Shown: positions 34,370 to 46,482, counted from the first letter of the stretch. The stretch: DNA of 64,000 nt from Erodium maritimum (GCA_963921825.1 OY997593.1:47848039-47912038), one strand, 5' to 3'. The notes: a model not told the origin generated them from the sequence alone. A program made the numbers and translations.

Positions 34370-37271
34370 CTCGAATCAGGAATCATAATAGTAATTGGGT
34401 GAAGTGGAGGAAGGGTTGGAGGCTACGGTTGAGGACTATTTTAACAGATTGTTTAAGGTAGGGGAGGGAGGTCCGGACTCGGCCAGTGATTTGATACCGA
34501 GCTCGATTTCGGTTGAGGACAATGATTAGTTGCTAAAATCGGTTGCCAGGAGGAGGTAATGAAGCCCTTTTCAGTATGCAGACTATGAAATCCTCGGGTC
34601 TGGATGACTTTAATCTGGTGCTTTTTCAACATTATTGGAGTTTGATGAGGCAGGAAGTAGGTGATGACACTAATCAAGTTTTCCAGGAAGGGAAATTACA
34701 GGATGATTTGAATGACACTAATCTAGTTCTTATTTCAAAAGTAAGAGCCCATAAAGAATTAGTGATTTTAGTCGTATTTCCCTTTGTAATGTATTATACA
34801 AGCTTGTAACAAGTGATTATAAACAGGATGAAAGGGTTGTTGCATAAGATAATCTCACCGACACAGAGTGCTTTCTTGACCAGTAGACTGATAACTGATA
34901 ATATTATTCTATCAGGAGAGGTTCTGCATTATCTCAGAAGACGGATTAATGGTACTCATGGTTTGATGGCAATGAATGCCAACATGAGTAAAGCTTATGA
35001 TTGGGTGGAATGAGATTATTTGGAGCGGGTAATACGCATGATGGGATTCGTAGAAAAATGGATGGTTCTTATTATGACATGCGTCCGATCAGCTCGGCTC
35101 TAGGTGGAGGCAGAGAGACACATGATAGGTCCATTGATGTCAGATAGGGGAATTAGACAGGGCGATCCGTTGTCTCCGTATTTGTTCATTATTTGTGCAG
35201 ATGGCTTATCTCGTTTGATAGAGAGAAGTGAAGTAGACCTCAAGACTCAGGGGTGCAAAATAGCTCGTAATGCTCCATCTATATCGCACCTGTTTTTTTG
35301 CGGATGATAGTTTTTTTCTTTTCCAGAGTTAGAGTAGAGGATGCTATGGAAGGGAAATTACTGTTTGAGAGGTATGAGAAGGCCTCAAGGCAGAAATTTA
35401 ACCTAGACAAATCGTCAATTACATTCAGTCCGAACACTTTGGAGGTAGTGAGATACAAGATCATGGAAAATCTGTTAATGAAAGAGGTGGTGGATCTGGG
35501 TTTGTATTTGGGTCTCCCACCCACTTTGGAGAGAAGTAACTACAATTCATTTATGTTTGTCAAGGACCGTATCGTGAATAAATTGAAAAGCTGGGATGAA
35601 TTATTACTTAGTAAGCAAAGGAAGGAAGTCCTCCTGAAAGCAGTTTTACAAGCTTTTCCTACTTACACTATGAGAGTTCATAAAATCCATAACATGTTGA
35701 TCTAGGAAAACGAGATACTGATGAATAAGTATTGCTGTAGTCATGACGCCAAAACGGGGAAAGGGCTCAAGTGAAAAAGCTGGGATAAATAATGCAGGCA
35801 TAAGTTGTAGGGTGGACTGTGTTTTAAACATCTTCAGGACTTTAATGTTGCAATGTTTTCGAATCAGGGATGAAGGATACTAACCAAACCGAATAATCTT
35901 GTAACGCAGACTTTGAAAGCGAATTACTACCCAGAAGTGAGTTTTTTGCAAGCTGGGACGAAACATAAGGGGGGGGGGGGGGGGTATTTGGTTCAGCATA
36001 CTGTTGGGGAAAAATTTCATCAAACAAGGAGTCCGGGGTACGGGAGTATTGGATGTTCCTTGGCTTCCTACGGAATCGAAAGTTGTAGAGGGACAATTTA
36101 TGGGCGGTTTGTATGATTGTGTAAGTAAGTACATTGATGATGCTCAAAGGTGGGCCAGGGGAAAAATAGAGGAGTATTTTGAGAGTCAGACTGCCTTGGC
36201 CATTCTAGCATTACCATTTTCGGCAATCCTTATTGATGACGGGGATCTCGAAATGGTGTTTTTAGGGTCCGTGAAGCTTAAAGATTCATTTAGAGGAAGA
36301 ATGAGAGGTGGAAGGAACAAGATCGGGACTTGTTTGAGAGGAGATTATGGGTGTTGGAGGTCCCCCCAACAATTAAACATCATGCGTGGCAAATTTTGAC
36401 GAGATCATTACCAACGAATTGTAACATGTACTCCCTATTTGCTCCGATTAGTGTAGATTGCAAATGGTGTGGTCGGCCGGCGTCGAGAGTGACATCTTAT
36501 TCCATTGCCTGGGTATGGACCGACTCTGGGAAAGATTGAGGCTGGTGGTATTGGGGAATAATGTGGATCCGAAAGGGTGGTTGAAGAATTGTTGGAATTT
36601 GGGGAAACAAGGGCTGATCGAGTAGGTAGTTGGGATCTGGTGGGAGATTTGGAGAGCTCGAAATGCAGTGTGTGGAGGTAGGAGGTGGTTATGGAAGAGG
36701 TGGTTGGGAGGCTTTTCTGAAATGTTGATCCATGATTCGAAATAATCCCAGCCAAGCACTTTAGGGAGAAAGGGGGCGAGTTCGACATTGGATGAAGCCG
36801 GACCTGGGAAAATTCAAAATAAATGTTGATAGAGCGGCTTTGGGCTTGGAAAGTGGAGGAAGGGGGATGACGTGCCGTGGTGAGACAGGCTGGGCCATAA
36901 ATGCTTGTTGCATTGTTTTACCAGGGAAACAGAATGCAGAGGTTATTGAGTTGATAAATATCAACGAAGCTCTATCTTGGATATATGAGGAAGATTGGTT
37001 GGAGGGTTCGATTGAATCTAATTGTCTAAGTGCAGTGGAGACCATTAATGGGGAAGAGATGGTATTGTCCATGATGGATCTGATAGTTGTGGAGAACAGA
37101 ACTAGGTTGAAAGCATGGTTGAGTTTCAGGTTAAATTCTATTTGTAAAAAAGATAATAGGATAGATCATTGCTTAGCCCGTAATGCTTGTGATTGGTATA
37201 CTGTGGATTGGCAGTTCATGAAGATCCCTCACGTTCTTCGTGAACTGTTGTCCAATAATATTTTGAATTAA
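34370..37271 (+). pseudogene. Decayed LINE ORF2 (RT to RNase H)
   Basis: Several frames on the plus strand together trace an L1-type ORF2. They are a segment before RT (SGLDDFNLVLFQHYW), RT pieces (QSAFLTSRLITDNI, MSKAYDWVE, RGIRQGDPLSPYLF and a FADD remnant at 35298-35308), the downstream thumb region to about 35700, then a diverged zinc-binding part. An RVT_3-type RNase H follows (36792-37271; FKINVDRAAL, AEVIELININEAL, ESNCLSAVETI). There are many stops and frameshifts and a G16 tract at 35969. The apurinic endonuclease domain and element ends were not found. An old insertion. Confidence 0.8.
35969..35984 (+). repeat. G16 homopolymer
   Basis: Sixteen consecutive G residues within the old LINE copy; compare G18 at 4527 and G11 at 39994. 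Confidence 0.9.
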
Positions 37272-37655
37272 TACAACTTTGCAATTCAAAAATGAAAATT
37301 TATATTTTTTGTTTTTCAATTATTAAGTTTTAAAATTTATATTTTTAGAAGTGAATCATTGTTTTAAAATAAATTTATAAAGTATAAAAAAGACAAATTC
37401 ATAATATAAGATGAAGGTTATAAACTGCAAAAAAAAAGTATATAAATTTTTCTTGTTGCAATTATCCCCAAAATTAAGTCGATAAATCTTTCGATCTTAT
37501 GATGGCACATGCCTTGAAAATTTGGAATCTACATTTCCTGGTAGCTATTCTTCTCTCAAGTAGTGTGACAATGACTACAATGTTAACAGCCCAACACTGT
37601 GGATTAGGGAAGATATTAATTTATATAAATATAATTTGAGGTGTATGATCAAGAT

Positions 37656-37739
37656 GTCAGGATGGCCGAGTGGTCTAAGGCGCCAGACTCAAGTTCTGGT
37701 CCTCTAACGAGGGCGTGGGTTCAAACCCCACTTCTGACA
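37656..37739 (+). tRNA. tRNA-Leu(CAA)
   Basis: An 84-nt cloverleaf of class II type. The 7-bp acceptor stem pairs GTCAGGA with TTCTGAC, with discriminator A at 37739. The anticodon loop CTCAAGT gives anticodon CAA; a long variable arm (CCTCTAACGAGGG) is typical of tRNA-Leu. Internal pol III promoters are TGGCCGAGTGG (A box) and GGTTCAAACCC (B box), and a TTTT terminator follows at about 37743. No intron is present, as is usual for plant nuclear tRNA-Leu genes. It sits in AT-rich sequence between a LINE relic and the thaumatin-like gene. Confidence 0.97.
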
Positions 37740-38341
37740 ATATTTTGAAGTATTTTTGTTCTTATCAGTGTATGATCCACTCTTTTCTGAGGGATGACGG
37801 ATGAGAGAAAAGGGTAAGGAAGCCGCAGAAATATGTCTGGATTTCAATTTAGAGGATCATAGCCTCTTTATGAATTTGCAATTGCACCTCAAAGGAACAC
37901 TGTGTCGTTGGTCTCATCTTGGCCGAGGTTACATCACATATTGAGGCAATCATAGACCAAACCCTAAATAATTAGTGAATATATAATTAAGTTTTGTTGG
38001 GAAATCCAAAATAATTGTCACTTTAAATTTAAACCCCACACTGATATGCACTGTTATCAGCTAAAAAAGTATTTAATCTCATTCAATTTTCTAATCACAA
38101 AAAGGTGGCGGATACATCAATACTACCACCACCAACGGTAATTTCTAAAAAAATATATAGTATATTAAAAAAAAATGAGTAGAGCTAAACTAAACTACAT
38201 AATTAAAACTAATCATTGATGGTGTGAAGCACACCACATCCTCAACCACAACATTCTGTTGCCACCAAGTGGACGGTTGAACCTTCCCCATCCTGACTCG
38301 ACTCCTCGTCAGCAACGACCAAACCTACCTAACTGGGCCCT
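37740..38341. other. Intergenic region after tRNA-Leu
   Basis: AT-rich; nothing recognised except the probable 3' untranslated region of the thaumatin-like gene near 38200-38341 on the minus strand. Confidence 0.5.
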
Positions 38342-39361
38342 CTACAGCTGCCACAACCCCCATATCGCCAATCCGACGGTGATCATGCCGTGTGATCTCA
38401 ACGCGGACGATGATGATTCGCTCTGGTCCAACGCACCTTCGTACACCATGCCGCCGTTGATTGTCGGTGGGCTCCACCGAGTGTCTTCGTTTTGCGTTGA
38501 TTTTTGGCTGCAACATAAACGTAACGGTCAGATTTTGTTGCCAGAGTAGGAAAAGAGAAAATTACCCCCATCCCAAGAAGTATCAACAATAATAGGTTGA
38601 AGGGCTTTTCAGTAAATTTACCTGGTGTTGGGAGAGGGGCAGAAGGTGATAGTGTAATCCGCGTCAGTACAGGTGAAGGTGCTGGTCTTGTCGTCGTAGG
38701 CGTAGCTGTAGGCGCTTGGGCACGCCGTCTTGAAGGCCTCCGAGTACTGCGACGGCTTACACGTGTCCGGAGATCCGTAGGCGCCGCTGCAGCAGTACTG
38801 CGGCTGCTGGAAGGCGTCGCACGCGCTCCTGCAAGCCACCCCATCGCCGTCTCCGCTCATAACCTTGAGCTCCGACGGGCACGAGTCGTTCAAGTCCACC
38901 ACGCATCCCGTCTTGTTGCAGTTCTGCCCCGACCCTCCCTGCGGCGCCACCAGCATCGGCAGGTTGTAGCCGTCGACCAGGCTGACGTCGAAGAAGTCCA
39001 TCCCGCCGGATCCGTCGAGAGTGAACTCGGCGAGCGTGGCCGGCGGGAGGGCGCCATTGCCGTCGCACTCGACCTTCCCGGAGGCGCAGTCGCCGGTGAG
39101 GCAGGAGAATTTGCCGGCGGAGTCCAGGGAGCATTTGGAACGGCCCCAGAAGCGGCCTCCCCAGGAGGCGGGGGCGGATATGGACTGGGACTTACCCGTC
39201 GGGAGGACGAATCCGGTGGTGGGAAGCGGCGGGACTCCGGCGTTGGTGAGGATTCCCGGCCAGACGGTGTAGTCGCATTTGTTGACGAAAGTGAAGGTCG
39301 TAGATTGAGATGCTGATATCAGTAAAGCGAAAAACGAAAACCAGATGCCCAGATGCGCCAT
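38342..39361 (-). CDS. Thaumatin-like protein (PR-5 family) with GPI-anchor exon
   Basis: Two exons, 39361-38622 and 38507-38342, joined by a GT-AG intron (donor AG|GTAAAT, acceptor TTGCAG|C); 906 bp, 301 residues. Exon 1 encodes a signal peptide (MAHLGIWFSFFALLISASQS) and a thaumatin domain with all 16 conserved cysteines, plus acidic-cleft residues around TLAEFTLDG and MDFFDVSLVDG. Read alone it would stop at TAA 38618, three residues beyond the last Cys region. Exon 2 adds a Ser/Thr-rich stretch, an ALDQSESSSSA segment and a hydrophobic end (VGLAIWGLW), which looks like a GPI-anchor signal. The product is likely a cell-wall or plasma-membrane-bound TLP. PR-5 proteins bind beta-1,3-glucans and many are defence-related; the specific role here is unknown. 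The start at 39361 was chosen over an upstream Met (39424) because it begins the signal peptide. Confidence 0.92.
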
Positions 39362-39479
39362 TGGAGACTTCAAATAAAGTAAGAATATGATGGAGTATTC
39401 TGATAGCAAAAATCTGGTGAACAAGAATATGAAATCGGAGGAGTAGACGTAAATTGTGAAATGGGAACCATAGGGCCGA

Positions 39480-39487
39480 TATTTATA
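39480..39487 (-). promoter_or_regulatory. TATA box of the thaumatin-like gene
   Basis: The minus strand reads TATAAATA about 120 bp upstream of the ATG at 39361. The remaining upstream sequence to the LINE at 39729 contains one TTGAC W-box core (near 39590, minus strand) and no other clear element. Confidence 0.6.
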
Positions 39488-39728
39488 GAGTAAAGTGAAT
39501 ACAAAGAAGTTGAGATATTGTAGCCAACGTGGCCGCTGTGGTGGACCCTCTTTGATTTAGTGGCTGCTCAGCAGTTTCTAGTCATGCTGTCAATCAGTCC
39601 CATCTTCTATTTTTTTTTTCATTTATTCGACTATAATTACCTTATTATATTTTTCAATCTCATTTTCAAAATATATGATGATGATTAGATAAAAAAAATA
39701 AAACGTGGTAGTAATTAATCCTACAAGT

Positions 39729-42700
39729 ATCGTCTCTAAATAATATAGCCGGCCCTAAGAGATGAGCGAGGGGATCGCTTGATCAGCGGCGCGTGAGAGG
39801 GACAGCGGCGACGGGTGTTCTCCGACTGGTTGACGGGAGTGAGTACGGTACGGGGAAGGTACGATCTAGTCTCCTTTCACGTTTTTCTGGTTTTCCTTTT
39901 GATTGCTGGAGTGGGGGAATCAGTTGTTCTCGTCCGGGGGCGAGTTTTTTGAGCGAGTTGCCCCACGGTGGTGTTTTCGACGCCGACGTGGTTGGGGGGG
40001 GGGGTGTTGACGGAGGGGCATCGGACGTCCAGAGCTGGTGTGACGGTGGTCGGATCTGGGACGTCGTCCGGGACTGCTGTTCTGTAGGAGGACTACGGCT
40101 GGTCGCTGAGGTTGAGTGAGGTTGAAGGTCAGTGGGTATCGCCAGTGTTTGGAGGGGAGCTTTGGCGACTAACACCGGGATAGGGACTGTGGTTGCTATC
40201 CTCGGGTGTGTTGTGCTTCTGGTGAGAAGAGTAGGACGAGACCAGAGAAGAGGAGTGGTGGGCACTCACCGGGACGCCTGTTTAGTACGGTACGAGGGGC
40301 TCTTTCGTCGTGCAACAGGTGGTTTTTGGGGATGAAGTTCCTATCCTGGAACTGTAATGGGTTGGGCAAGCTAGCGACGATGGAGTATCTGAAGGGGGTG
40401 ATATGTCGTAGGAAGCCGCATGTGATTTTCCTTAGTGAGACGGTGGCTCGGAAGGGGGAAGTAGATATCCTGAAGCTGAAAACGGGATTCCCGGGTGGGT
40501 GTGAAGTTCTGGCGGTGGGGCAAAAAGGGGGACTGATACTGCTATGGACAGCGGAGATGAAGGTTACGCCGTACCCTAGTGAGGATCGGTTTATTGATGT
40601 GGAAATTGAAGGGCCGAACGGAGATGGCTTCCGTTTTACGGGCGTGTATGGGGAGGCGAACAGAGAACTACGGTGGCAGACGTGGGATATGATTCGGTCC
40701 CTCGGTGCGAGGACACGAGCCTCGAGGAAATGGCTCTTGATGGGAGACTTCAATGGCATTCTGCGGGATAAGGAGAAACGGGGTGGCCGGGGGTATCCGG
40801 AGCGACTGATTTCGGGTTTCCGGACTGCATGAGGGATGTAGGGGTCTATGACGTCCCAATCCAAGGGTACAGTTTCACGTGGCATAGCGGGAGTGAACCA
40901 GAGACACGAATGGCAGTCTAGTTGGATAGGGCTCTGATGTCTCGAGAATTGAGGTCGATGTGGCCGGAGGCTCATCTGGCCAATTTGGGTATTTCAACAT
41001 CGGATCACTTACCCATTCTGATTGACTCGGAGAGAAGAGTGGATCATGTGGGGTCGCGTCATTTCCGTTTTGAGAATATCTGGGCAGAGGATCTGGAGTG
41101 TGGCTTGTTGATTCCGTCTAGTTGGGGTGCGCCGGGGGACCGGGAGGTCGGGAGAAAGATTCAGGAGACAGGCTTGGCGCTAGATACCTGGGGTAAGGAG
41201 GTGTATAATGCACTAGCCCGGAAGATTGCACGTTATGAGAAGGACATGCTGTGGCTGAACGGTAAGGAGGACCGATCGAGTATTCGGCGTCGGAGAGCTT
41301 TGCAGAAATTATATGTCAAAGCCTTGGAGCAAAAAGGGGACTTTTGGAGACAGCGGGCCAAGCAGCACTGGCTCACAGATAGTGATCAGAACACCAAGTT
41401 TTTCCAAGCCTCGGCGTCACAGCGGAAAAACATAAACAGGGTATCTGAGTTACGGGATTGGGATGGTAACGTCCTTACCTGGGATTCCAGATTGGGGGAC
41501 CATATCCTGGATTTCCATAAGGTCTTATCCCGGAGGACGAGGGGGGACGAAGTAAACTTCCCGAGATTCCGTCAGCAGGTGACGGAGGAGCAGAACAGGG
41601 CACTTATGGGGGAGGTGACGTCGGAAGAAGTCCGAGACGCGACTTTCTCCATGGGCCCGAATAAATCGCCAGGGCCGGACGGTCTCAACCCTTTCTTCTA
41701 CCAAAAGTACTGGGGACAGTCGGGGAGGATGTCACCGGGTGGGTGAGACGGATCTTTGCAGGGGAGGACATCCCACGGGAGTTGAATAGGACTACGTTGG
41801 TTCTGATTCCGAAGGTGGAGTTTCCAATGTCACTCAAAGATCTCCGACCTATAACATTGTGTAATGTGGTGTTCAAGGTGGTGTCCAAAGTGGCTGCAAA
41901 TAGACTTAAGGGCTTATTGGGTGGAATTATCTCTGACACCCAGGGAGCGTTCGTCCCGGGCAGATCTATACAGGATAATATCATCCTATCGTATGAGACA
42001 CTGCACTACCTATGGAACAAGAGACAGGGTAAAGAAGGCTGGGTGGCGCTGAAGCTGGATATGAGCAAAGCCTATGACAGGGTGGAGTGGGGCTTCTTGT
42101 GGGACATTATGAGAGGTTTTGGCTTGGGCGAGGAATGGATATCTCTGGTCCGTCGGTGCACGTACTCAGTTACGTATAACATTGTGGCTGGGGGTCAGCA
42201 GGCGGGGTTTGTTCAGCCTTAAAGGGGGATAAGGCAGGGGGACCCGCTTTCCCCCTATTTGTTCCTTTTCTGTATGGAGGGATTTTCTCGCTTGCTACAG
42301 GGAGCAGAGGGCACAGGGGATATCCATGGAGTCAGGATAGCTAATGGAGCTCCGGCGTTGACCCACATGTTCTTTGCGGATGACTGCTATGTGTATTGTA
42401 AGGCAGTTCCAGAAGAGATGACAAAAGTGCGGACCTACTTGGGAATGTTTGAGGAGGCTTCAGGGCAGGTGGTGAATCAAGCTAAGTCGTCTCTTTTTTT
42501 CAGCCACAACACTCTAGAGCATCGACGTCTGAGTGGTGTGCAGATATTGGGAATACCTGAGTTAGATACCCCGTCCACCTACTTGGGTATACCGAACATG
42601 ATGGGACGGAGCTGGAAGCAGAGTCTGCAGTATGTCATGGATAAGGTCCTCAGGAGGATCAGGAGGTGGGATGGTAAATTGCTCAATGGGGCAGGTAAAT

Positions 42701-44419
42701 AAGTGCTCGCAAAATCAGTGTTACAAGCAATCCCCACTTATACGATGAGTTTAATGCGGATTCCTAAGGGGATGCTGGAGAAGATGAATGTGGCCCTCGC
42801 TAGGTTCTGGTGGAAATCGGCGGGCCCGGACGGAAAAGGAGTGATCTGGAAATCCTGGGCAAAAATGTCACGGCCAAAGGAGGAAGGGGGTCTGGGTTTT
42901 AAGAATCTATACGAATTCAACTCGGCCCTTTTAGGGAAGCAGTTGTGGAAACTAGTCACGGAGGAATCGAGTTTGGTGGCTAAAGTCCTCAAGGCTAAGT
43001 ATTACCCGAGGACTTCGGTTTTGGAGGCAGTTCGTAGAAAAAATAAAAGTTATATCTGGCAGAGCTTATTATCGGTATAGGAGCTGATTCGCAGCGGGGC
43101 GCGAAGGTCTTTCGGGGCAGGTACGGAAACTTCTATACTTGGACATCCCTGGCTGACAGGAGTGGGAGCAAGGGTGCAGTCATCAGGACCTGGGCTTAAG
43201 GGAAAGTTAGTGTCGGAGTTAATGAAGCCACACGAGAGGGCTTGGGATGAGGAGAAGATCCGCTCCCTGGTTGGAGGGGAGGATCAACAGGCGATATTGG
43301 CGGTCCCGAATAGTCGGACGACTGCCCGAGACTCTTGGTACTAGGCGGGGGACTACTTGGGCCAGTACACGATGAAATCGACGTACGACATGAGCCAACT
43401 GGACCAGGCCTCTGTCCAGGCACACCCTGAAATCTGGCCGGCAATCTGGAATCTAGAAGTGATGCCAAAGATCAAATCGTTTCTATGGCGTACGTGTTCG
43501 GGCTGCCTGCCGGTGGCGGAGAACCTAAGACGCCGACATGTGGACATGGCGGCGACATGCCCGGTATGCCTGGGAGGAGATGAGTCAACTTTTCATCTGC
43601 TGGTCAACTGCCTAGTGGCAGCTGAATGTTGGGCGAAATCGGGTCTGCAACTACCTCAAGGGACCCAGACGATAACAGAGTGGTTGCTACTAATGCTTAG
43701 TATCAACTCTTCGACGAAGGGAGGACTGATTGAGTGTCTCCTATGGGAGGTGTGGAAGGCACGAAACAAAGTAGTCTGGGAGAGTACAGCACAACCAGCA
43801 GCCGGTATTTTCCAGACAGCTTTCCATCTTCAATTAGGATGGTTGGAAGCACGGAGAAGGAAGCTACAGGCCCAGGCTAGCCCGCGACATACCCAGGCTC
43901 GAGCAGCGGAGGTATGGGAACGTCCTAGTCGGGGTTCTTGGGCGATCAACACTGACGGGGCTCTATTCGCAGCAGCAGACAAAGTGGGAACAGGTTGGAT
44001 ATGTAGAGACGACATGGGGCATCTCAGGGGAGTCGGTCTACATCGTTCCACGGGGCCCAGAACCCTGGGCTAGTGGAAGCGTTTGCGATTCGGGAAGCGC
44101 TGATGTGGCTCCAACAATACCCGCTCCAAAGGGCGGTGGTTCGAAGTGATTGTAAGATCATATTGGATATGATCAAACGAGGTGGTGGGCTGCCTTCACC
44201 TCTAGGGACGATCGTTACAGATTGTTTTTCCCTTTTATCTAAACTCGAGTGCGTGCAGCTCGAATTTGTAAAGCGGACAGCGAACAAAGCAGCTCACTGG
44301 CTTGCCATGACGGCTTGTTCTAACCCTGTCTGGAATTGGCAAGGGGGTCATGTCCCCGAGCCTCCTTCAACATATCATTGTTGCCGAAAATTAATACAAT
44401 AGCATTTCTCTCAAAAAAA
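39729..44419 (+). mobile_element. L1-type LINE, 4.7 kb, with 12-bp target duplication
   Basis: Flanked by AATCCTACAAGT at 39717-39728 and 44420-44431, and ending in a poly(A) tract (44413-44421) after TTTCTCTC. The insertion lies 368 bp upstream of the thaumatin-like start codon, between that gene's TATA region and any distal regulatory sequence. It has about 600 bp of GC-rich leader with a G11 tract (39994-40004), and a single long ORF2 with endonuclease, RT, zinc-binding and RNase H domains. An ORF1 is not evident, so it may be 5'-truncated. Confidence 0.88.
40332..44402 (+). pseudogene. LINE ORF2: endonuclease, RT, zf-RVT, RNase H
   Basis: Starts at ATG 40332 with the apurinic-like endonuclease signature KFLSWNCNGLG, then LSETVA and MGDFNGIL. 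A frameshift occurs near 40820 and a stop at 40919-40921, then SDHLPIL closes the endonuclease. RT follows (GPNKSPGPDGLNPFFYQKYWG, PKVEFPMSLKDLRPITLCN, LDMSKAYDRVEW, RGIRQGDPLSPYLF, FFADDCYVY) with a frameshift near 41712. In-frame stops lie at 42220, 42700, 43078 and 43342. The zf-RVT domain (IKSFLWRTCSGCLPV, CPVCLGGDESTFHLLVNC) precedes an RVT_3 RNase H that is frameshifted at 44071 and ends at 44402. Few lesions over 4 kb suggest moderate age. This product is dead, but related intact copies could mobilise other elements. Confidence 0.9.
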
Positions 44420-45551
44420 AATCCTACAAGTTCTAGGTATTACTGAGGGTGGTTGTTGACGGTAGTCTATGTTGGTTTTCTCTAAGCTTCATGGTGGTTA
44501 ATTATAAGTTTTAGACCTGATTAGTTTTTATCTTTACAACTCTTTGTTGGGTTTAGCGATTACTACAATGCATTTTTTTTGATAAAATATGTTTTTATTA
44601 AAAACTTTTGCAAAGAGCAAAAGTTTATAAAAAAGGTAATCCAAAAAGGATGCCTTAATTAAAAGAAACCTACAAAAAGAAAAAAGAAGAAGAAGAAAAC
44701 CACCTGAACAAGTAGGCAAACCACAACACAATGAAATCCAAAACCCCCAGCTTATCATAGAACGCAAACCCCTCCAAACAATCCCTGCAACAGTCACCAT
44801 AATGAAACCTTCAAAGAGCAAAAATAAGAACCACACAACGCTTTACGATCTTCAATATATCAATCCCAACTTCACAAAAAACTACCCAAATTAACCTCTC
44901 ATAAGGGAGAGGAGTTGAACTCCCCCTCCCCCATCATCAATCACTACCTATCCCGAAGAAAAAAGCTTTTTTCTGTATCTTTTATAAAGGCCCATGTATG
45001 TTTCTGGGACTCTCGAATCTGGCTGCGAGATCTCAAATCCGGATGTGCCTGAACATTGAAGGTCTTCATTTTGCTGCGACCTACCCGAGACTGAGAAAAA
45101 TAAGCCATCGTTGCTTGCGAATCAAGAAAAAGGTAAACCCTTAGATCAACGAGGGCTTGAACCTCAAAAGAGACCGATTTAAGATAGTCAGGGACTATGG
45201 AACCCAAGAAAGTATCCTCATGATCACTACTGCAGATAAGTACTTGGCTGACGGATTGGATCCGTCACCTAAGAGGACGTATCCGTCGGCCAAGTTCTTA
45301 GGTGACGGATGCATCCTTCGGTAGAGTAACAACTTTAGCCACAGATCCAATCCGTCACCCAAGGTTGTCACTCTAGCTACGGATCCAATCCATCAGCCAA
45401 GTGTATCCGTCACCCAAGTGTAATAATAGATTAATTAAAAAAATCTATCTAACCAAAACTGCCCGACCCAAGACCCGCCTACACGCTCGACCCAACCCGC
45501 CACATGGGTGTCCAGACCCGCCCGACCCACCACGTCTCTACCAACCCGCGC

Positions 45552-45622
45552 ACGCCATGAGGTTCGAACCTCTGACCTCAGTGTGCACAAAGGTTGTGCC
45601 TTTTACCAACTCAACTAAGGAG
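45552..45622 (-). pseudogene. tRNA-like sequence / SINE head
   Basis: The minus strand reads TAGTTGAGTTGGTA (A-box-like) and, about 35 nt later, GGTTCGAACC (B box), in tRNA-like spacing. The acceptor stem does not pair, so it is a tRNA pseudogene or the head of a tRNA-derived SINE. Confidence 0.55.
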
Positions 45623-45805
45623 TTTTTGTGTTATATGAATGTTTAGAATATATATATACACTATTGAAGTTTTTCTTAAATTAAATAGCTTTATATAATT
45701 AAATTAAATAGCTTCTGTTATAAACGTACCTAGTACCTATTGTCAACTAATTATTTATAGCAAGTTGATTTTATCATGTGCGCTACATTGTTTATATTTA
45801 TATAA

Positions 45806-46225
45806 GGATAAATTACAAATATCTACCCTTAACTTATCACGTTTATCTGATACATATCCCTAACTTTTTTTAACTGATACCTACCCAGATGTTTAGTTAT
45901 ATGACAAATAGACCCTTTTTGTGTTAAATTTTTTCTAAAATGACGAAAACACCCTTAGTGATTTTTTGAAATCTTTTTTGATAAATAAAACTGAAGTGAT
46001 TTAGTAAGTAAATATATATATAACAAAAGTTATTTTTTAAATAAGTTTTTAAAAATAATTATTGAAGTGTGGTTGAGGGCATTTTCGTCATTTTAGAAAA
46101 AAGTTAACAGAAAAATGGGCTATTTGTCATATAACTACATATCGGGATAGGTATCAGTTAAAAAAATTTGGGGGTAGGTATCAAATAAACGTGACAAGTT
46201 AGGGGTAGGTATTAGTAATTTACCC
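45806..46225. mobile_element. Mutator-type MITE with 9-bp target duplication (420 bp)
   Basis: Long imperfect terminal inverted repeats of over 100 bp start GGATAAATTAC on the left and GGGTAAATTAC (inverted) on the right. They are flanked by the perfect 9-bp duplication TTTATATAA at 45797-45805 and 46226-46234. Nine-base duplications with long inverted repeats indicate a Mutator-like MITE. It is nested inside the CACTA element. Confidence 0.88.
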
Positions 46226-46447
46226 TTTATATAATACTAAGACAAGGATAACTCAAATTTTCTTGATCGTTTTCTCGATTCGAAGTACAAAATATTGTTT
46301 TTTTTTTGTGATCAAATACATTATATAACTTTTTTTACAACAATATCAATCTAATGATTATAAACTTGTGAATTATGGACACCGGTCGCTCAATGCCGGG
46401 TTTTAATTTGATGCCCAAGTTCAAAGATAAAATTAAAATAGTGGAAA

Positions 46448-46450
<3 letters not shown>

Positions 46451-46480
<30 letters not shown>
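46451..46480. repeat. (AT)n microsatellite
   Basis: An uninterrupted AT dinucleotide run of about 30 bp within the CACTA element. Confidence 0.95.

Positions 46481-46482
<2 letters not shown>

Noticed and set aside
37656..37739. Organelle-derived tRNA insertion
   Set aside because: The sequence and internal promoters fit plant nuclear tRNA-Leu(CAA), and no plastid or mitochondrial flanking sequence is present.
38398..38844. Arg/Ser/Pro-rich minus-strand frame overlapping the end of the thaumatin-like gene
   Set aside because: Shifted frame of the same exon; the correct frame plus the spliced exon 2 explains the sequence.
38597..39316. 239-codon plus-strand frame over the thaumatin-like gene
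   Set aside because: It is antisense to a well-conserved 16-Cys protein and exists because of GC-rich codons; no family resemblance.
40196..40975. 259-codon minus-strand frame at the LINE start
   Set aside because: Antisense to the endonuclease domain of LINE ORF2, which has clear catalytic motifs on the plus strand.
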